Source: Cryobacterium psychrophilum (lineage in GTDB: Bacteria; Actinomycetota; Actinomycetes; Actinomycetales; Microbacteriaceae). Taken from it: DNA of 64,000 bases. The stretch lies in assembly GCF_004365915.1 (NCBI RefSeq), contig NZ_SODI01000001.1, positions 3,224,001-3,288,000 of the forward strand. The letters run 5' to 3'. The stretch's first letter is position 1, and every line of letters starts with the position of its first letter. The notes under the pieces are model-generated. The model saw only the letters and a program-made list of their open reading frames with translations, made no database searches and was not told where the DNA came from. This document shows positions 38,655-48,542 of this stretch, piece by piece. A program made the translations under genes and the position numbers.

Positions 38655-38706
38655 GGGCGACGTGGCCGGGCGACGTGGCCGGGCGACGTGGCCGGGCGAC
38701 TTCGCC
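38655..38706. repeat. 13-bp non-coding tandem repeat
   Basis: Three identical copies of GGGCGACGTGGCC (38655-38693) and one diverged copy (38694-38706) lie in the 172-bp gap before glgX. The unit length is not a multiple of three and no gene covers it. Confidence 0.85.
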
Positions 38707-38797
38707 TGGCCGCGGCGATAAGTACGTCAAATCATGAGCTACCGTGATCAAGGGGCACCCGTGTGCCCCGTGTTCGATCTCCATTTCGAGGAGTCTC

Positions 38798-41017
38798 ATG
38801 GAAACCTGGCCCGGAACCGCCTATCCGCTCGGTGCAACTTTTGACGGCAGCGGCACAAACTTCGCAGTGTTCAGCGAGGCAGCCACACGCGTTGAACTGT
38901 GCCTCTTTGACGACGACGGCGTAGAAACCCGAGTCGAGACGCGCGTTGAGATTCTCGAGTCGTCCGCCTTCATCTGGCACTGCTATCTTCCCCTGGTGCA
39001 GCCGGGCCAGCTCTACGGATATCGGGTGTACGGCGACGGAGACTCCACCGCGGGTAATCGCGCCAATCCCAACAAGCTCCTGCTCGACCCCTACGCCAAG
39101 GCGACGTACGGCGCCATCGACTGGGACGAGTCGCTGTTCTCGTACCACTTCGGCGAGCCCGATTCGCGTAACGACGCCGATTCGGCGCCGCACATGATGC
39201 TCGGTGTGGTCGTGAACCCGTTCTTCGACTGGGCGGGGGACCGTCCGCTGCGCACGCCCTACAGCGAGACGCTCATCTATGAAGCGCACGTGAAGGGCCT
39301 CACTCAGTTGCAGGAGGCCGTGCCGGAGTCCCAGCGGGGCACCTACGCGGGCCTTGCGCATCCGTCAGTCATCGACCACCTGCAGAAGCTGGGTGTCACC
39401 GCCGTCGAGCTCATGCCGGTGCACCAGTTCGTGAACGACAGCACCCTGATGGAGAAGGGCCTCAACAACTACTGGGGCTACAACACCATCGGCTTCTTCG
39501 CCCCGCACAACACGTATTCCTCCACCGGCGATCTCGGGCAGCAGGTGCAGGAGTTCAAGGGCATGGTGCGCAGCCTGCACGCCGCCGGCATCGAGGTCAT
39601 TCTCGACGTGGTCTACAACCACACCGCAGAGGGAAACCACCTCGGGCCGACGCTCTCGTTCAAGGGCATCGACAATGAGGCCTACTACCGGCTCATGGAT
39701 GACGACAAGCGTTACTACATGGACTACACCGGCACCGGCAACACGCTCAACGTGCGCCACCCGCACGTGCTGCAGCTCATCATGGACTCGCTGCGCTACT
39801 GGGCGATTGAAATGCACGTCGACGGCTTTCGCTTCGACCTCGCCTCGGCTCTGGCGCGTGACCTGTACGACGTCGACAAACTGTCGACCTTCTTCGAACT
39901 GGTACAGCAGGATCCGATCGTGTCGCAGGTGAAGCTCATCGCTGAACCGTGGGACGTGGGTCCCGGCGGGTACCAGGTGGGAAATTTCCCGTCGCAGTGG
40001 TCGGAGTGGAACGGCAAATATCGCGATACCGTGCGGGACTTCTGGCGCGGCGAGCCGTCGACCCTCGGCGACTTTGGGAGCCGCATCGCCGGCTCGTCCG
40101 ACCTGTACGAACACTCCGGGCGCCGCCCCGTCGCGTCGGTGAACTTCGTCACCGCCCACGACGGCTTCACACTTTCCGACCTCGTCTCCTATAACGAAAA
40201 GCACAACGAGGCCAACGGCGAAGACAACAAAGACGGCGAATCCCACAACCGCTCGTGGAACTCCGGGGAGGAGGGGCCAACGAGCGATCCCGCCATTCGC
40301 GCGTTGCGAGCCAGGCAACACCGCAACTACCTCGCCACGCTTCTGCTCTCACAGGGCGTGCCGATGCTGCTGCACGGAGACGAGCTCGGACGCACGCAGA
40401 ACGGCAACAACAACACCTACGCCCAGGACTCAGAGATCTCCTGGCTGCACTGGGACGATGCCGACCAACCGCTGATCGAATTCACGGCCGCCATCTCGCG
40501 CCTGCGCCGAGACCACCCCACGTTTCGGCGCAGTCGCTTCTTCGACAGCAGTTCCGGAAAACGCGCGGAGGGCGAACCCCTGCCCGACATCGTGTGGCTA
40601 GCCGCCGACGGCGAGGAGATGGAGTCGGCGGACTGGGACGCGACGGACACGCGTTTCGTCGCCAAATTCCTCAACGGAGACGGGATCCGAGAACGCGACT
40701 CTCGCGGGGTCGAAATCACCGACGTGAACTTCATCCTCTGCTTCAACGCCGGTGCCGAAGACGTGGACTTCACCCTCCCCGACGAGGAATACGGGGCCGA
40801 GTGGGAGATCGTCGTTGACACGGCGGGTGAGGGCGCCGATCGGCTTCCGCGGTCGGCAGGGGCGATCCAGACGATCGTGTCCCGGTCCATGGTGGTGTTG
40901 CGGGCCTACGCTGCGCCTCTCGCTGCTCCCGATCACTCCGTGGCGGCGTCCCTGGCCGGACTCACCGGCACGATCACACTCCCTGGACCGGCCTCGCGCC
41001 TACACAGGGCTGTCTGA
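38798..41017 (+). CDS. glgX: Glycogen debranching enzyme GlgX (isoamylase type)
   Basis: 739 residues from ATG 38798 with GAGGAG upstream. An N-terminal CBM48 domain (GTNFAVFSEAATRVELCLFD) precedes the GH13 barrel. The nucleophile is Asp347 in DGFRFDLAS and the acid/base Glu383 in IAEPWDVGPGGYQVG; VNFVTAHDGFTLSDLVSYN carries the third Asp. It removes alpha-1,6 branches from glycogen to give linear maltodextrins, the substrate of TreY. It overlaps treY by one base (TGATG), so the three genes form one operon. Confidence 0.95.
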   Translation: METWPGTAYPLGATFDGSGTNFAVFSEAATRVELCLFDDDGVETRVETRVEILESSAFIWHCYLPLVQPGQLYGYRVYGDGDSTAGNRANPNKLLLDPYAKATYGAIDWDESLFSYHFGEPDSRNDADSAPHMMLGVVVNPFFDWAGDRPLRTPYSETLIYEAHVKGLTQLQEAVPESQRGTYAGLAHPSVIDHLQKLGVTAVELMPVHQFVNDSTLMEKGLNNYWGYNTIGFFAPHNTYSSTGDLGQQVQEFKGMVRSLHAAGIEVILDVVYNHTAEGNHLGPTLSFKGIDNEAYYRLMDDDKRYYMDYTGTGNTLNVRHPHVLQLIMDSLRYWAIEMHVDGFRFDLASALARDLYDVDKLSTFFELVQQDPIVSQVKLIAEPWDVGPGGYQVGNFPSQWSEWNGKYRDTVRDFWRGEPSTLGDFGSRIAGSSDLYEHSGRRPVASVNFVTAHDGFTLSDLVSYNEKHNEANGEDNKDGESHNRSWNSGEEGPTSDPAIRALRARQHRNYLATLLLSQGVPMLLHGDELGRTQNGNNNTYAQDSEISWLHWDDADQPLIEFTAAISRLRRDHPTFRRSRFFDSSSGKRAEGEPLPDIVWLAADGEEMESADWDATDTRFVAKFLNGDGIRERDSRGVEITDVNFILCFNAGAEDVDFTLPDEEYGAEWEIVVDTAGEGADRLPRSAGAIQTIVSRSMVVLRAYAAPLAAPDHSVAASLAGLTGTITLPGPASRLHRAV

Positions 41018-43326
41018 TGCGGGTGCCGGTCTCCACCTATCGCTTGCAGATTCGTGAAGCATTCGACCTGGATGCTGCGGTGGGGGTTCTCGACTATGTC
41101 TCCCGCCTCGGCGCAGACTGGTTGTACCTGTCTCCGCTGCTTGCGGCCGAGGCCGGCTCCGATCACGGTTACGACGTGATCGATCATTCTCGAATCGACC
41201 CGGTGCGCGGGGGAGCGGCCGGCCTCGACCGGCTCGCCGCCGCGAGCGCAGCAGCCGGTCGCGGCCTGCTCGTGGACATCGTGCCCAACCACATGGGCGT
41301 GGCCACCCCGGCCCAGAACCTGTGGTGGTGGGACCTGCTGCGAAACGGCGAGGCTTCACGCTATGCCGAGGCCTTCGACGTGGACTGGGAGATCGGCAAC
41401 GGCAAGATCCGGATCCCGGTGCTCGGCGATGCGCCCGATGAGCTGGACCAGCTCCGGATTGTCGGGGACGAGCTGCACTACTGGGACAACCGTTTGCCCC
41501 TTGCCCCTGGCAGCGCCGAGGACGGCGCATCCGTTGCCACCATCTACGGCCGGCAGCACTACGAACTCATGAACTGGCGGCGGGCCGATTCCGAGCTGAA
41601 CTATCGGCGCTTCTTCGCGGTGAACACCCTCGCCGGGTTGCGCGTTGAGGTTCCGTGGGTGTTTGACGAGTCGCACGCAGAAGTTGTGCGCTGGGTGCGT
41701 GAGGGACTCGTGCAGGGTCTGCGGGTTGACCACCCCGACGGCCTCGCCGACCCGGGCGGATACCTCGACCGGCTGCGAGAGGCGACGGACGACGCGTACG
41801 TGCTCGTTGAGAAGATTCTCGAGGGGCCGGAACAGCTTCCGACAAACTGGTCCACCGCCGGAACCTCGGGCTACGACGCCCTGGCCGACTTCGACCGTGT
41901 GCTCGTCGACCCCCACGGAGAGGCACCGTTCGACACGCTGGAAGCCCGGCTGCACGGCCACGCGGTCTCGTGGACCGACCTCGTGCTCGCCAACAAGCGG
42001 GTGATCGCCGACGGGATGCTGCACTCCGAGGTGCTGCGGCTGACCCGGCTGGCCACCGTTTCGGAGGTCGCCGCCGAGGTGAGCGCTGATGCGATCGCCG
42101 AACTGCTCACCTGCTTCCCGGTCTACCGTTCCTACGTGCCCATCGGTGCCGCGTATGTGCGCGCGGCGGCGCAGGTAGCCGCCGACCGGCGCCCTGAACT
42201 TCGCAGCGAGTTCGACCGGCTGGTGCCGCTTCTGCTCGACCCCGAGCATCCGTTTGCCGTGCGGTTTCAGCAGACGTCCGGCATGGTGATGGCCAAGGGC
42301 GTGGAAGACACGTCGTACTACCGATTCAGCCGCTTGACCTCGCTCAACGAGGTCGGCGCCGACCCGGGGGAGTTCGCCATTACCCGGGATGAATTCCATG
42401 CTCGGCAGCAGCTGCGCCAGGCGGCCCTTCCGGCGTCGATGACGACACTGTCCACCCACGACACGAAACGCGGCGAAGATGTTCGCGCGCGCATCAACGT
42501 GCTCGCCGAGGTCCCGAGCGAATGGGAACACGCCCTCGGCGAGTTCACGGCCGCTGCGCCCCTCGGCGACGCTCCCTTCGAGAACCTGCTCTGGCAGGCC
42601 ATCGTCGGAGCCTGGCCGCTGTCGCCCGAGCGCCTCGGCGCGTATGCCGAGAAGGCGGCGCGGGAGGCCGGCACCTCCACGACCTGGACCGCACCCAACG
42701 AGGCCTTCGAGACGGCCCTGTCGCGTCTCGTCACGGCGACCAACGAAGACGATGCGCTGCGCACCCTGATTGCGGCGTTCACCCTGCGGGTGCGCGCGCC
42801 CGGGTGGAGCAACTCACTCTCCGCGAAGCTGCTGCAGCTCACGGCACCGGGGGTTCCCGACGTGTACCAGGGCAGCGAGCTGTGGGAGACCTCGCTCGTC
42901 GACCCGGACAACCGCCGGGTGGTCGACTTTGACCTGCGCCGCGACTACCTCGCGCGCGTCGACAGCGGATGGCTCCCGCCCGTTGACGAGACCGGTGCCG
43001 CCAAACTGCTGGTCACGACGAGGGCCCTGCGCCTGCGCCGTGACCGACGGGAGCTGTTCACCCGCTACGCACCCGTCACGTCCCTGGGGGCCGGAGCGCA
43101 CCACGTGGTCGCCTTCGATCGTGGTGGCGCGGTCACGGTCGCCACGCGGCTTCCCGTGGCCCTGGAGGCCGCGGGCGGCTGGGGTGAGACGACGATCGTG
43201 CTCGGCACGCGACCGTACGTGAACGTACTCACCGGAGAACGCGTCGCGGGAGGGGTGCTTCGTGTGGCCGATCTGCTCGCCCACTACCCGGTCGCTCTGC
43301 TCGTGGCCGAAGGGACTCACTCATGA
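41017..43326 (+). CDS. treY: Maltooligosyl trehalose synthase
   Basis: 769 residues. It is a GH13 enzyme with an early DIVPNHMGV, nucleophile Asp238 in [13 protein letters not shown], acid/base Glu265 in LVEKILEG and [14 protein letters not shown] near the third Asp, the TreY hallmark. It rearranges the reducing end of maltodextrins to an alpha-1,1 linkage. It overlaps treZ by 4 bases. Confidence 0.96.
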   Translation: MRVPVSTYRLQIREAFDLDAAVGVLDYVSRLGADWLYLSPLLAAEAGSDHGYDVIDHSRIDPVRGGAAGLDRLAAASAAAGRGLLVDIVPNHMGVATPAQNLWWWDLLRNGEASRYAEAFDVDWEIGNGKIRIPVLGDAPDELDQLRIVGDELHYWDNRLPLAPGSAEDGASVATIYGRQHYELMNWRRADSELNYRRFFAVNTLAGLRVEVPWVFDESHAEVVRWVREGLVQGLRVDHPDGLADPGGYLDRLREATDDAYVLVEKILEGPEQLPTNWSTAGTSGYDALADFDRVLVDPHGEAPFDTLEARLHGHAVSWTDLVLANKRVIADGMLHSEVLRLTRLATVSEVAAEVSADAIAELLTCFPVYRSYVPIGAAYVRAAAQVAADRRPELRSEFDRLVPLLLDPEHPFAVRFQQTSGMVMAKGVEDTSYYRFSRLTSLNEVGADPGEFAITRDEFHARQQLRQAALPASMTTLSTHDTKRGEDVRARINVLAEVPSEWEHALGEFTAAAPLGDAPFENLLWQAIVGAWPLSPERLGAYAEKAAREAGTSTTWTAPNEAFETALSRLVTATNEDDALRTLIAAFTLRVRAPGWSNSLSAKLLQLTAPGVPDVYQGSELWETSLVDPDNRRVVDFDLRRDYLARVDSGWLPPVDETGAAKLLVTTRALRLRRDRRELFTRYAPVTSLGAGAHHVVAFDRGGAVTVATRLPVALEAAGGWGETTIVLGTRPYVNVLTGERVAGGVLRVADLLAHYPVALLVAEGTHS

Positions 43327-45089
43327 TGGATGACCGTTTTGCCGTATGGGCTCCGGCCGCTGCGACCGTGCATCTTGTGCTGGGCGACGCTGCTGGCCAG
43401 ACCGAGCACGAAATGCGGCGCGGCGACGATGCTTGGTGGCGTCCGGCGGTCGGGCTCAGCGCGAGCGCCTCTGCCACTGTCGATTACGGCTTTCGTGTCG
43501 ACGGGCGCGGTCCCTTCGCGGACCCACGGTCCCGCCGTCAACCAGACGGGGTGCACGGGCTCTCGCAGCTGTTCGACACCGACCAGCACGTGTGGGCGGA
43601 CGGCGCGTGGACCGGTCGGCAGCTCGCCGGGAGCATGATCTACGAAATGCACGTGGGCACCTTCACCCCGGAGGGAACTCTCGACGCGGCCATCGCCAGG
43701 CTGCCGCACCTCACGTCGATCGGCGTTGACTTCGTGGAGGTTCTCCCGGTCAACGCCTTCAACGGAACGCACAACTGGGGCTACGACGGCGTGCTCTGGT
43801 ATGCCGTGCACGAGGGCTACGGCGGCCCGGCCGCCTACCAGCGTTTCGTCGACGCCTGCCATCTCGTCAATATCGGGGTGATCCAGGACGTCGTGTACAA
43901 CCACCTCGGCCCGAGCGGAAACTACCTGCCGCAGTACGGTCCGTACCTGAGCGACGCCGCGGGCAACACCTGGGGTGACTCGCTCAACCTCGACGGGCAC
44001 AATTCCGAGCCCGTGCGCCGATACATCATCGACAACGCGCTCATGTGGCTCGGGGACTACCACGTTGACGGTCTTCGGATCGATGCCGTGCATGCTCTGC
44101 GTGACGACCGAGCCATTCACCTGCTCGAGGAACTCGCGGTGGAGGTCGCCGTGTTGAGTGCAGCAGAGGGCCGACCGCTCACCCTGATCGCCGAGTCCGA
44201 CCTCAACGACCCACGCCTCATCACGCCTCGCGAGGCGAACGGCTATGGCCTCGATGCCCAGTGGAGCGACGACTTCCACCACGCCGTGCACGTGGCACTG
44301 ACCCGTGAGACCACGGGCTACTACGCTGATTTCGAACCCCTCAGCGCCCTCGCGAAGGTGCTCACCCAAGGGTTCATGCACGACGGCACCTTCTCAAGCT
44401 TTCGTGATCGCAACCACGGTCGCCGCATCGACACCGAGCACATGCCCACATCGCGGCTCGTCGTCGCGTCCCAGAATCATGACCAGATCGGCAATCGCGC
44501 CATAGGTGACCGCCTCACGGCGCAACTCGATGCCGGTCAGCTTGCCATTGCCGCCGCGCTCACCCTGCTCGGCCCGTACACGCCGATGCTCTTCATGGGC
44601 GAAGAATGGGGCGCGAGCACGCCGTGGCAGTTCTTTACGTCCCACCCCGAACCCGAGCTGGGCGAGGCGACAGCGAAGGGCCGGATCGCGGAATTCGCCC
44701 GCATGGGCTGGGACCCTGCGGTTGTTCCAGACCCACAGGACCCGGCCACCTTCGAGCGGTCCAAGCTCGACTGGGCCGAGATTGACCAGCCGCAGCATGC
44801 GCGCATGCTCACGTTCTATGAGGATCTCGCGGCCCTTCGTCGGTCGAACGCCGACGTGACCGACCCGCGTTTTGCGAGCACCACCGTCGAATATGACGAG
44901 ACGGATGCCTGGCTTCGACTTCGTCGCGGTCAGACCCAGATCGTGGTCAACTTCGCGTCCCACGCGCAGTCCCTCCCGGCGGCGCCCGGCTCGGTGCTGC
45001 TCGCCTTCTCCACCGACGGTCATCCGGTGGTGCGGAGCAACGCCGATTCGATTGTGCTCGCACCCCACGCCGTGGCCGTACTGGGCTGA
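43323..45089 (+). CDS. treZ: Malto-oligosyltrehalose trehalohydrolase
   Basis: 588 residues. An N-terminal CBM48-like sandwich is followed by a GH13 barrel with [12 protein letters not shown], nucleophile Asp254 in [11 protein letters not shown], Glu291 in LIAESDLND and [10 protein letters not shown]. It releases trehalose from the product of TreY. The glgX-treY-treZ set makes trehalose from glycogen and typically serves osmotic, cold or desiccation protection. Confidence 0.96.
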   Translation: MMDDRFAVWAPAAATVHLVLGDAAGQTEHEMRRGDDAWWRPAVGLSASASATVDYGFRVDGRGPFADPRSRRQPDGVHGLSQLFDTDQHVWADGAWTGRQLAGSMIYEMHVGTFTPEGTLDAAIARLPHLTSIGVDFVEVLPVNAFNGTHNWGYDGVLWYAVHEGYGGPAAYQRFVDACHLVNIGVIQDVVYNHLGPSGNYLPQYGPYLSDAAGNTWGDSLNLDGHNSEPVRRYIIDNALMWLGDYHVDGLRIDAVHALRDDRAIHLLEELAVEVAVLSAAEGRPLTLIAESDLNDPRLITPREANGYGLDAQWSDDFHHAVHVALTRETTGYYADFEPLSALAKVLTQGFMHDGTFSSFRDRNHGRRIDTEHMPTSRLVVASQNHDQIGNRAIGDRLTAQLDAGQLAIAAALTLLGPYTPMLFMGEEWGASTPWQFFTSHPEPELGEATAKGRIAEFARMGWDPAVVPDPQDPATFERSKLDWAEIDQPQHARMLTFYEDLAALRRSNADVTDPRFASTTVEYDETDAWLRLRRGQTQIVVNFASHAQSLPAAPGSVLLAFSTDGHPVVRSNADSIVLAPHAVAVLG

Positions 45090-45273
45090 CCTTGCCGGCT
45101 GTGTGTGAGGTTTCGCGGTTGAGCCCATGCCGCGGGTGTCGGCCCGGCCTCAACTCGTCAGCCAGGCGCGTGCCCGCCTCAGAATCCAGCTTCGGCCCGG
45201 TGGCGTCGATGCCGCCGACCCATAGATCGTGGATACCTGGCCTCGGGGGTTCCAGATCGCGACGGCCGGTGTG

Positions 45274-45381
45274 TCAGCCGCCGAACGCGACGAGGTGGCG
45301 CTGGGAAGCGTCCAGAAGGTGCTCGTAGACCGCGAGAACATCGGGGGCGGTGACTCCGAATGTAGCGGCGGTGAGATCCAT
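45274..45381 (-). pseudogene. DUF2202 (ferritin-like) protein remnant, C-terminal end only
   Basis: On the minus strand about 35 codons read DLTAATFGVTAPDVLAVYEH and then LLDASQRHLVAFGG before a stop. The phrase VYEHLLDASQRHLVAF matches the last helix of DUF2202 proteins (VYENLLxxSRNHLRAF in relatives). Everything N-terminal to it is missing: upstream of 45381 the sequence is response-regulator DNA on the other strand. I infer a deletion that removed the start of this gene and of its divergent neighbour. The stretch from 45090 to 45273 holds no further gene. Confidence 0.6.
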
Positions 45382-45390
45382 GGGAGGGGG

Positions 45391-45873
45391 AACCTCCCGG
45401 TCATCGTTCTCACCGCGCGCAGCACCACGGAAGACCGCATTCAAGGCCTCGAGCTCGGCGCCGACGACTACGTGACCAAACCTTTCAGCCCCGCCGAGGT
45501 CGTGCTGCGTGTGCAGGCCGTGCTCCACCGTTACAGCGGACTGCCCGCCGCGACCGGCCCCGTGAACTACGGCAACAAGAGACTCCGCATTGACGAGAAC
45601 GCACACAAGGCGTGGCTGGACGGCACGCTGCTCGACCTGACCCCCACCGAGTGGGGCCTCCTGGCCGCCGTGGCAGCAGCCCCGGGTCGGGTGTACTCGC
45701 GCTACGAACTGGTGAACCGGGTTCGCGGCTACGAGTACGCCGGCTACGAGCGCACGATCGGCTCCCATATCAAGAACCTCAGGCGCAAGCTCGGCGCCGA
45801 CGGGGCGGATGTGGTGGAGACCGTGCTCGGAGTCGGCTACCGGCTGGGGCTGCGTCAGGATGATGAGCGATGA
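45391..45873 (+). pseudogene. Response regulator (OmpR/PhoB type) lacking the first half of its receiver domain
   Basis: The homologous part begins abruptly at NLPVIVLTARSTTEDRIQGL. Helix 4 to helix 5 of the receiver (GADDYVTKPFSPAEVVLRVQ) and a full winged-helix DNA-binding domain (LDLTPTEWGLLAAV, RTIGSHIKNLRRKLG, ETVLGVGYRLG) follow. The phosphoacceptor Asp, about 25 residues before this point, and the start codon are gone. A frame open from ATG 45229 covers it only by reading the DUF2202 remnant antisense. The stop overlaps the kinase start (ATGA). Confidence 0.85.
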
Positions 45874-47224
45874 AATCTATCGGTCCCGGCTTGGGGCCCC
45901 TTGGACGACGCCTCCTGCTTGCCTTCGTGCTGGTCGCAATCTCGTCGGTCGTCGTTCTCTCGGGGGCAGCATTGATCGGTGTGGACCGTGGCGTGCAGGT
46001 TGCACAGCAGGACGACCGTGAACGGATCGCGGGCGCTGCTGCTGCTGCCGCCGCCGACGCCAATCAAAACGCAGGCGGCTGGGAGCAGGCCGACCTGAGC
46101 CCGGCTATCGCGATCAGCGATGCGGCATCAGCCCGTATCACCGTTCTGGACGCCAGCGGCACGACGCTCCAGTCCAGTGGTGACGGCAGGGGAAACCCGA
46201 ACGGGCAGGGCGCGGGGCCGGCTGCCGGCACGAGCCAGAACGTTGTCACCACGCCCATCGTCGTCGACGGAACGTCGATCGGAACGGTCCGGATGAATTT
46301 CGGCGCTACCTCCGGAACCAGGGTGCTCGACATCGCATGGTCCTGGATCGCCGTGGCCGCTGCCGCCGCACTCCTTGTGGCGCTCGCCGCGAGTTGGCTG
46401 GTGACACGGCTTCTCGTACGGCCGATCCGCGCGATGACGGATGTGGCACGAGCATTCACGGCCGGTGAACGGCAGACCCGTGTCAGAGGGCGGGGCCCCG
46501 GGGAGCTCGGCGAACTGGCCGTCGCCTTCAACGGTATGGCAGATGCGGTGGTCCGGTCCGATCAGGATCGCCGCAATCTGACGGCTGACGTGGCCCATGA
46601 ACTGCGCACGCCACTGGCAGCGCTGCAGGCCGGGTTGGAGGAGCTACGCGACGCACTGGTGCCACCCACGCCCGAAGGCCTCCCCGCCTGCATGACCAGT
46701 CGCTTCGGCTGGGGCGAGTGGTGGCAGACCTGTCCGAACTATCGGCGGCGGAGACCTCGGGGTTGTCCCTGCAACTGGAATCCGTCGACGTGGCGCAGAT
46801 CTTGCGCGACGAATCGTCACTACGTGAACCTCAGCTCCGGGCGGCGGACGTGAACGTGACCGTTCACACGGGTGGGCCTGCTTACGTGCGGGCGGATGCC
46901 GACCGGTTGCACCAGGCCGTGGGAAACCTGCTGGCCAACGCCGCACGGTACTGCCAGCCGGGGGACAGCGTCACACTCACCGTCTCAGTCGATGACGACC
47001 AGGCGGTGCTCAGGGTCGCCGATAACGGTCCGGGCATCCCACCCGACGAGCTCCCACACATCTTTGACCGGCTGTGGCGGGGGCGTGCAGCTGAGCAGGT
47101 CGCCGGTTCCGGGATTGGCCTGGCCCTGGTTCGTGAAACCGTCAGCAGCCACGGTGGAACCATCGAGGCGACTTCTGTTCCAGGAGAAGGAACCACGATT
47201 ACGATCCGGTTGCCCAGCGCCTAG
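45870..47224 (+). pseudogene. Sensor histidine kinase, frameshifted
   Basis: Two membrane segments, a HAMP linker (LVRPIRAMTDVARAFTAGER) and the phospho-His243 motif HELRTPLAAL read in one frame up to about 46688. The rest (VADLSELSAAETSG, the N box LANAARY, DNGPGIPP and GSGIGLALV) continues to 47224 in another frame. One base is missing within about 46681-46688, in a C-rich stretch. The frame without correction ends at 46853 with nonsense. With the truncated regulator before it, this two-component system is dead unless the frameshift is a sequencing error. Confidence 0.85.
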
Positions 47225-47763
47225 GCGTCGAGGTCGAATCGCACCATGGGAAGGTCGCTGCCACTGTCATCCAAGGCAGTGCCGAGGGTAGCGGTGAGCA
47301 CCGGCTTCAGCGCGGACCAGGCCTTCGGGTGCGCCACTCGATATGCGGTCATCGCAGTTTGTGTTTCGGCCGGGGTGAGCACGTGGGCCGTCGCAGGGGC
47401 TGGCCTCCGGCTTGCGATGAACAGACGGACGTGGGGGTTCGCCTGGACGTTGATGAACCACTGGGAATGTGAACCCAACCCGGACGCGACGATGTAACTG
47501 CCGGGGGCTGCACGGGAAACGACCTCCAGAACCACGTAACGGGCCAGACCGGATTTGCGGCCCGTGTGTTCGAGCATGAGAAGCCGTCGCCCGAACAGGC
47601 CCCCCAACCGTGCCCGATAAACACCGATCGGTGCTCGCATCAACCAGCGCACGCGCAGCAGGCCGGCGACCCATGATGCGATCTTCCCTGACGTCCCTGA
47701 CGTCCCTGACGTCCCTGACGTCCCTGCCGTCCCTGACGGTGACACGTTCGCATCGTCGATCAT
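47221..47763 (-). CDS. Nitroreductase/deazaflavin-dependent oxidoreductase family protein
   Basis: 180 residues from ATG 47763. The core LLMLEHTGRKSGLARYVVLE with SYIVASGLGSHSQWFINVQA is the DDN/PnbA family of small F420- or flavin-dependent reductases. WFINVQANP and the basic RKSG loop match the cofactor phosphate site of this family. The N-terminus has a variable GTSGTSGTSG tract from a 9-bp repeat. The stop shares CTAG with the dead kinase. Substrate and cofactor (F420 or other) are not decided by sequence. Confidence 0.85.
   Translation of the reverse strand: MIDDANVSPSGTAGTSGTSGTSGTSGKIASWVAGLLRVRWLMRAPIGVYRARLGGLFGRRLLMLEHTGRKSGLARYVVLEVVSRAAPGSYIVASGLGSHSQWFINVQANPHVRLFIASRRPAPATAHVLTPAETQTAMTAYRVAHPKAWSALKPVLTATLGTALDDSGSDLPMVRFDLDA
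47685..47738 (-). repeat. 9-bp coding tandem repeat (six copies)
   Basis: Six copies of TCCCTGACG (one with a single change) stand in tandem and encode Gly-Thr-Ser triplets on the minus strand near the N-terminus of the reductase. Confidence 0.9.
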
Positions 47764-47798
47764 CCTTCTGACTGTACTCCGCGCCCGGCTCAGGACTG

Positions 47799-48440
47799 CT
47801 AGCTGCTGGCGCCCGAAGCAATGACACCCACGCCGAGCACGGCCATGATTGCGCTGCTTGCGTGTTCCACGGTGGCGTTGACTTTGGGCCTGCGCAGCCA
47901 TTTCATCGCTTTGGCCGCGATCACGGCGACGACCGCCAGGTAGGCGAAGGCAATAACGGATTCCACCACGCCCAGGATCAGGGCCGTACCCATGGTGTCC
48001 CCGCCATGCGGAATGAACTGCGGCACGATAGCGAGATAGAACAGTCCCACCTTGGGGTTGAGCATCGTGGACAGCGCCCCGGCACTCAGCCCGGCAAGCC
48101 GCGTGTAGAAAAGCGGTGAGGCCTCTCCGGTGCTCGCGAGGGCCTGTTTGGTGGATCTGCGGCTCTTCACGAACGAGGAGATACCCAGGTACAACAGGTA
48201 CAGGCCGCCGGCGATCTTCAGCCACCGAAAGACCTCCGCGGACTGTTCCATGATGGCGGCCAGTCCGAGGCCCACCAACGCCGCCCACACCAAGGACGCT
48301 CCGGCCGAGCCCGCGGCGGCCGCGATGCCGGCGCTTGCGCGGTTCAGGGCGACGCGCAGCACCAGGAAGGTGTCCGGTCCAGGCGTCACCGAGAGCAGGA
48401 GGCACAGCCCTGCGAAAGCGGCGAGCGAGGCGATGGTCAT
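47799..48440 (-). CDS. LysE family amino acid exporter
   Basis: 213 residues from ATG 48440; 11 upstream codons exist in frame but have no homologous look. Six hydrophobic segments, with PGPDTFLVLRVALNRASAGI near the N-terminus and NPKVGLFYLAIVPQF in the middle, are the RhtB/LysE signature. It exports amino acids or homoserine lactone-like molecules; the substrate is unknown. It follows a possible start region near 48500 and is not in an obvious operon. Confidence 0.93.
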   Translation of the reverse strand: MTIASLAAFAGLCLLLSVTPGPDTFLVLRVALNRASAGIAAAAGSAGASLVWAALVGLGLAAIMEQSAEVFRWLKIAGGLYLLYLGISSFVKSRRSTKQALASTGEASPLFYTRLAGLSAGALSTMLNPKVGLFYLAIVPQFIPHGGDTMGTALILGVVESVIAFAYLAVVAVIAAKAMKWLRRPKVNATVEHASSAIMAVLGVGVIASGASS

Positions 48441-48542
48441 ATACACGAGTATCCCGCATCGCGTACCCGCCACACCAGCAGTTCACCGGCTCGCTCGCGT
48501 GAGTGTGCACGCTATCGGCTCGTGTTCTCTGTTCCCCGGTTC

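Noticed and set aside
45229..45873. A seemingly intact response regulator from ATG 45229.
   Set aside because: The first 54 codons are the antisense of a DUF2202 remnant and lack the receiver N-terminus and phospho-Asp, so I treat it as a pseudogene.
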